Shown here: piece after piece, positions 5,187-6,009 of the stretch
Layout: the number at the start of each line of letters is the position of its first letter
Numbering within the stretch: position 1 is the stretch's first letter
From: an uncultured Chlorobiales bacterium
Lineage (GTDB): Bacteria > Bacteroidota > Chlorobiia > Chlorobiales > Chlorobiaceae
Direction of reading: 5' to 3'
DNA length: 6,009 nucleotides
Assembly: GCA_903901395.1 (NCBI GenBank)
Contig: CAIUQW010000328.1
Span: 1 to 6,009, forward strand
Notes under the pieces: model-generated
Told to the model about the DNA's origin: nothing
What the model saw: only the letters and a program-made list of their open reading frames with translations
Databases searched by the model: none
Made by a program: the position numbers and the translations under genes

Positions 5187-5651
5187 TCAGCTTGCTGACA
5201 AGGGCGTTTTACCGACGACCCGAAGCGCTTCGGCCTCGCCTCCGGGAACCAGGTCAAACGCCTGTATGAAGGCTTCAGGAACGCGCCGTGGACGACCTGA
5301 CTCCGGATCGACGCACACCCAGTGCGTTTCGGCTCTGGCCAGCGCACGGCTTTGTCCCTCTTTTGTCAATAGATAGCGGCGAACCGACTGGCAATCTTTC
5401 ACCCATTCGATCCAGGTGTGCAGGTCGAGACGTTCACCGGCAAATGCAGGCGTGAGATAGTCGATTGAATGGCGGCGCACGACCCAGATGGCACGATCCT
5501 GGCGATAACGGTCGAGCGTCCACCCTTCGGATGCGATATGCGCAGTGGCGACATCCTGCATCCAGCGAAGATATTCGATATTGTTGACATGCCCGTAGTC
5601 ATCGATGGACGATTCCGGCACAGCAAAGGTATGGGTATAGACGCTTCTCAA
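5187..5651 (-). CDS. Acyl-CoA thioesterase, hotdog fold (4HBT family)
   Basis: The product is 154 residues, typical for a single hotdog domain acting as a dimer or tetramer. IDDYGHVNNIEYLRWMQD (16-33) is the 4HBT signature with the catalytic acid at Asp17 or Asp18, followed by the long central helix. HSIDYLTPAFAGERLDLHTW (61-80) and ARAETHWVCVDPESGRP (105-121) are the matching strands. Such enzymes hydrolyse acyl- or aroyl-CoA thioesters in the cytosol; the substrate cannot be told from sequence. Small-quinone precursors (DHNA-CoA type) and fatty acyl-CoA are both possible, and this is only inference. The start is TTG 5651, supported by GGGAG six bases upstream; no better in-frame start precedes the conserved motif. 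It lies between a basic-protein ORF upstream (12 bases) and the Dabb gene downstream (47 bases). Confidence 0.92.
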   Translation of the reverse strand: MRSVYTHTFAVPESSIDDYGHVNNIEYLRWMQDVATAHIASEGWTLDRYRQDRAIWVVRRHSIDYLTPAFAGERLDLHTWIEWVKDCQSVRRYLLTKEGQSRALARAETHWVCVDPESGRPRRVPEAFIQAFDLVPGGEAEALRVVGKTPLSAS

Positions 5652-5657
5652 CAGCCG

Positions 5658-5662
5658 CTCCC
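5658..5662 (-). promoter_or_regulatory. Ribosome binding site of the thioesterase gene
   Basis: GGGAG on the minus strand lies six bases before TTG 5651 and directly after the stop of the upstream basic ORF (TGA, 5666-5664). It supports the non-ATG start and suggests tight operon packing. Confidence 0.65.
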
Positions 5663-5663
5663 G

Positions 5664-5975
5664 TCAGCCATGTGGAGAGCGATTTGGCCTTCTCGACATC
5701 GAAAGCTCCTCTTTCTTTCCGGTACGCTTCTTTTCGCTTTTCACGTCAGCGGTCGAATGCTTGAGACTCCCCTTCCGGGCCATTTTGATCGTTTGACGCT
5801 GCTTGCCGCTCGACTTGAGAACCACCTTGCGAGAGTCACCATTCTTCGCGGATTTGAGAGCAGTTCTGTTCTTGAGGTTGTGCTCCCTCACCTTTGCCAG
5901 CTGCTGCTTGCGGTTCTCACCTTTCTTTCCGGATTTGTACTCGATGGATTCGATATGACTTGCTGTTCCGTGCAC
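5664..5975 (-). CDS. Small, very basic, internally repetitive protein (hypothetical; may continue past the window edge)
   Basis: I do not recognise this protein. From GTG 5975 it has 103 residues with 19 Lys and 10 Arg against 9 acidic residues, a net charge near +20. It has no membrane segment or signal peptide. A unit of 13 residues repeats 27 residues apart: KSGKKGENRKQQL (14-26) and KSAKNGDSRKVVL (41-53), followed by the looser KSSGKQRQTIK (54-64) and TGKKEEL (85-91). This resembles basic nucleic-acid-binding tails, but there is no named domain. About two thirds of codons end in G or C, as expected for a coding frame here, though the last dozen do so less. No Shine-Dalgarno is correctly spaced for GTG 5975 and the frame stays open to the window end, so the true start may lie outside. 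It ends 12 bases before the thioesterase start. It could also be a non-coding open frame. Confidence 0.45.
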   Translation of the reverse strand: MHGTASHIESIEYKSGKKGENRKQQLAKVREHNLKNRTALKSAKNGDSRKVVLKSSGKQRQTIKMARKGSLKHSTADVKSEKKRTGKKEELSMSRRPNRSPHG

Positions 5976-6009
5976 TCTGATCGTTGTCAGTTCCTTCCCG
6001 CGAGCGTTG

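Overview
The window looks like chromosomal DNA from a green sulfur bacterium (phylum Chlorobi), most likely Chlorobaculum or a close relative. The strongest pointers are two adjacent 62-residue 2[4Fe-4S] ferredoxins of the Chlorobium type, with nine Cys and a long CX2CX8C loop at the second cluster site. The GC-rich third codon positions and the hisC and hldD sequences fit this. The placement rests on family recognition, not on a database search. I see no mobile element, CRISPR array, tRNA, rRNA or phage gene.

Layout. (1) Positions 1-1278, minus strand: histidinol-phosphate aminotransferase (hisC), followed after one base by the start of a SpoU/TrmH-type RNA methyltransferase cut by the window edge. 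A good sigma70-like promoter at 1322-1350 sits upstream of hisC. (2) Positions 1279-1460: an AT-rich divergent intergenic region with near-phased A/T tracts. (3) Positions 1461-1880, plus strand: an orphan 139-residue protein that looks like a shrunken ECF sigma factor, ended by a clear intrinsic terminator. (4) Positions 1994-3965, plus strand: hldD (ADP-heptose epimerase, LPS core precursor) and phoH (PhoH-like ATPase), 19 bases apart and probably co-transcribed. (5) Positions 4138-4715, plus strand: two ferredoxin genes, each with its own leader and each followed by a hairpin. (6) Positions 4837-6009, minus strand: a run of a very basic, internally repetitive small protein, a hotdog-fold acyl-CoA thioesterase and a Dabb-domain protein. 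This run converges on the second ferredoxin gene at a perfect, bidirectional terminator (4741-4774).

How the genes work together. Most are ordinary housekeeping genes: histidine synthesis, RNA modification, LPS heptose, an RNA-linked ATPase and low-potential electron carriers. In green sulfur bacteria the ferredoxins carry electrons from the type I reaction centre to the reductive TCA cycle and other reductive pathways. The least explained items are the sigma-like orphan, the basic repeat protein, and a leader sequence shared by phoH and the first ferredoxin gene and, more weakly, by the second. I found no clear evidence for a new multi-gene system; these are leads, not demonstrations.
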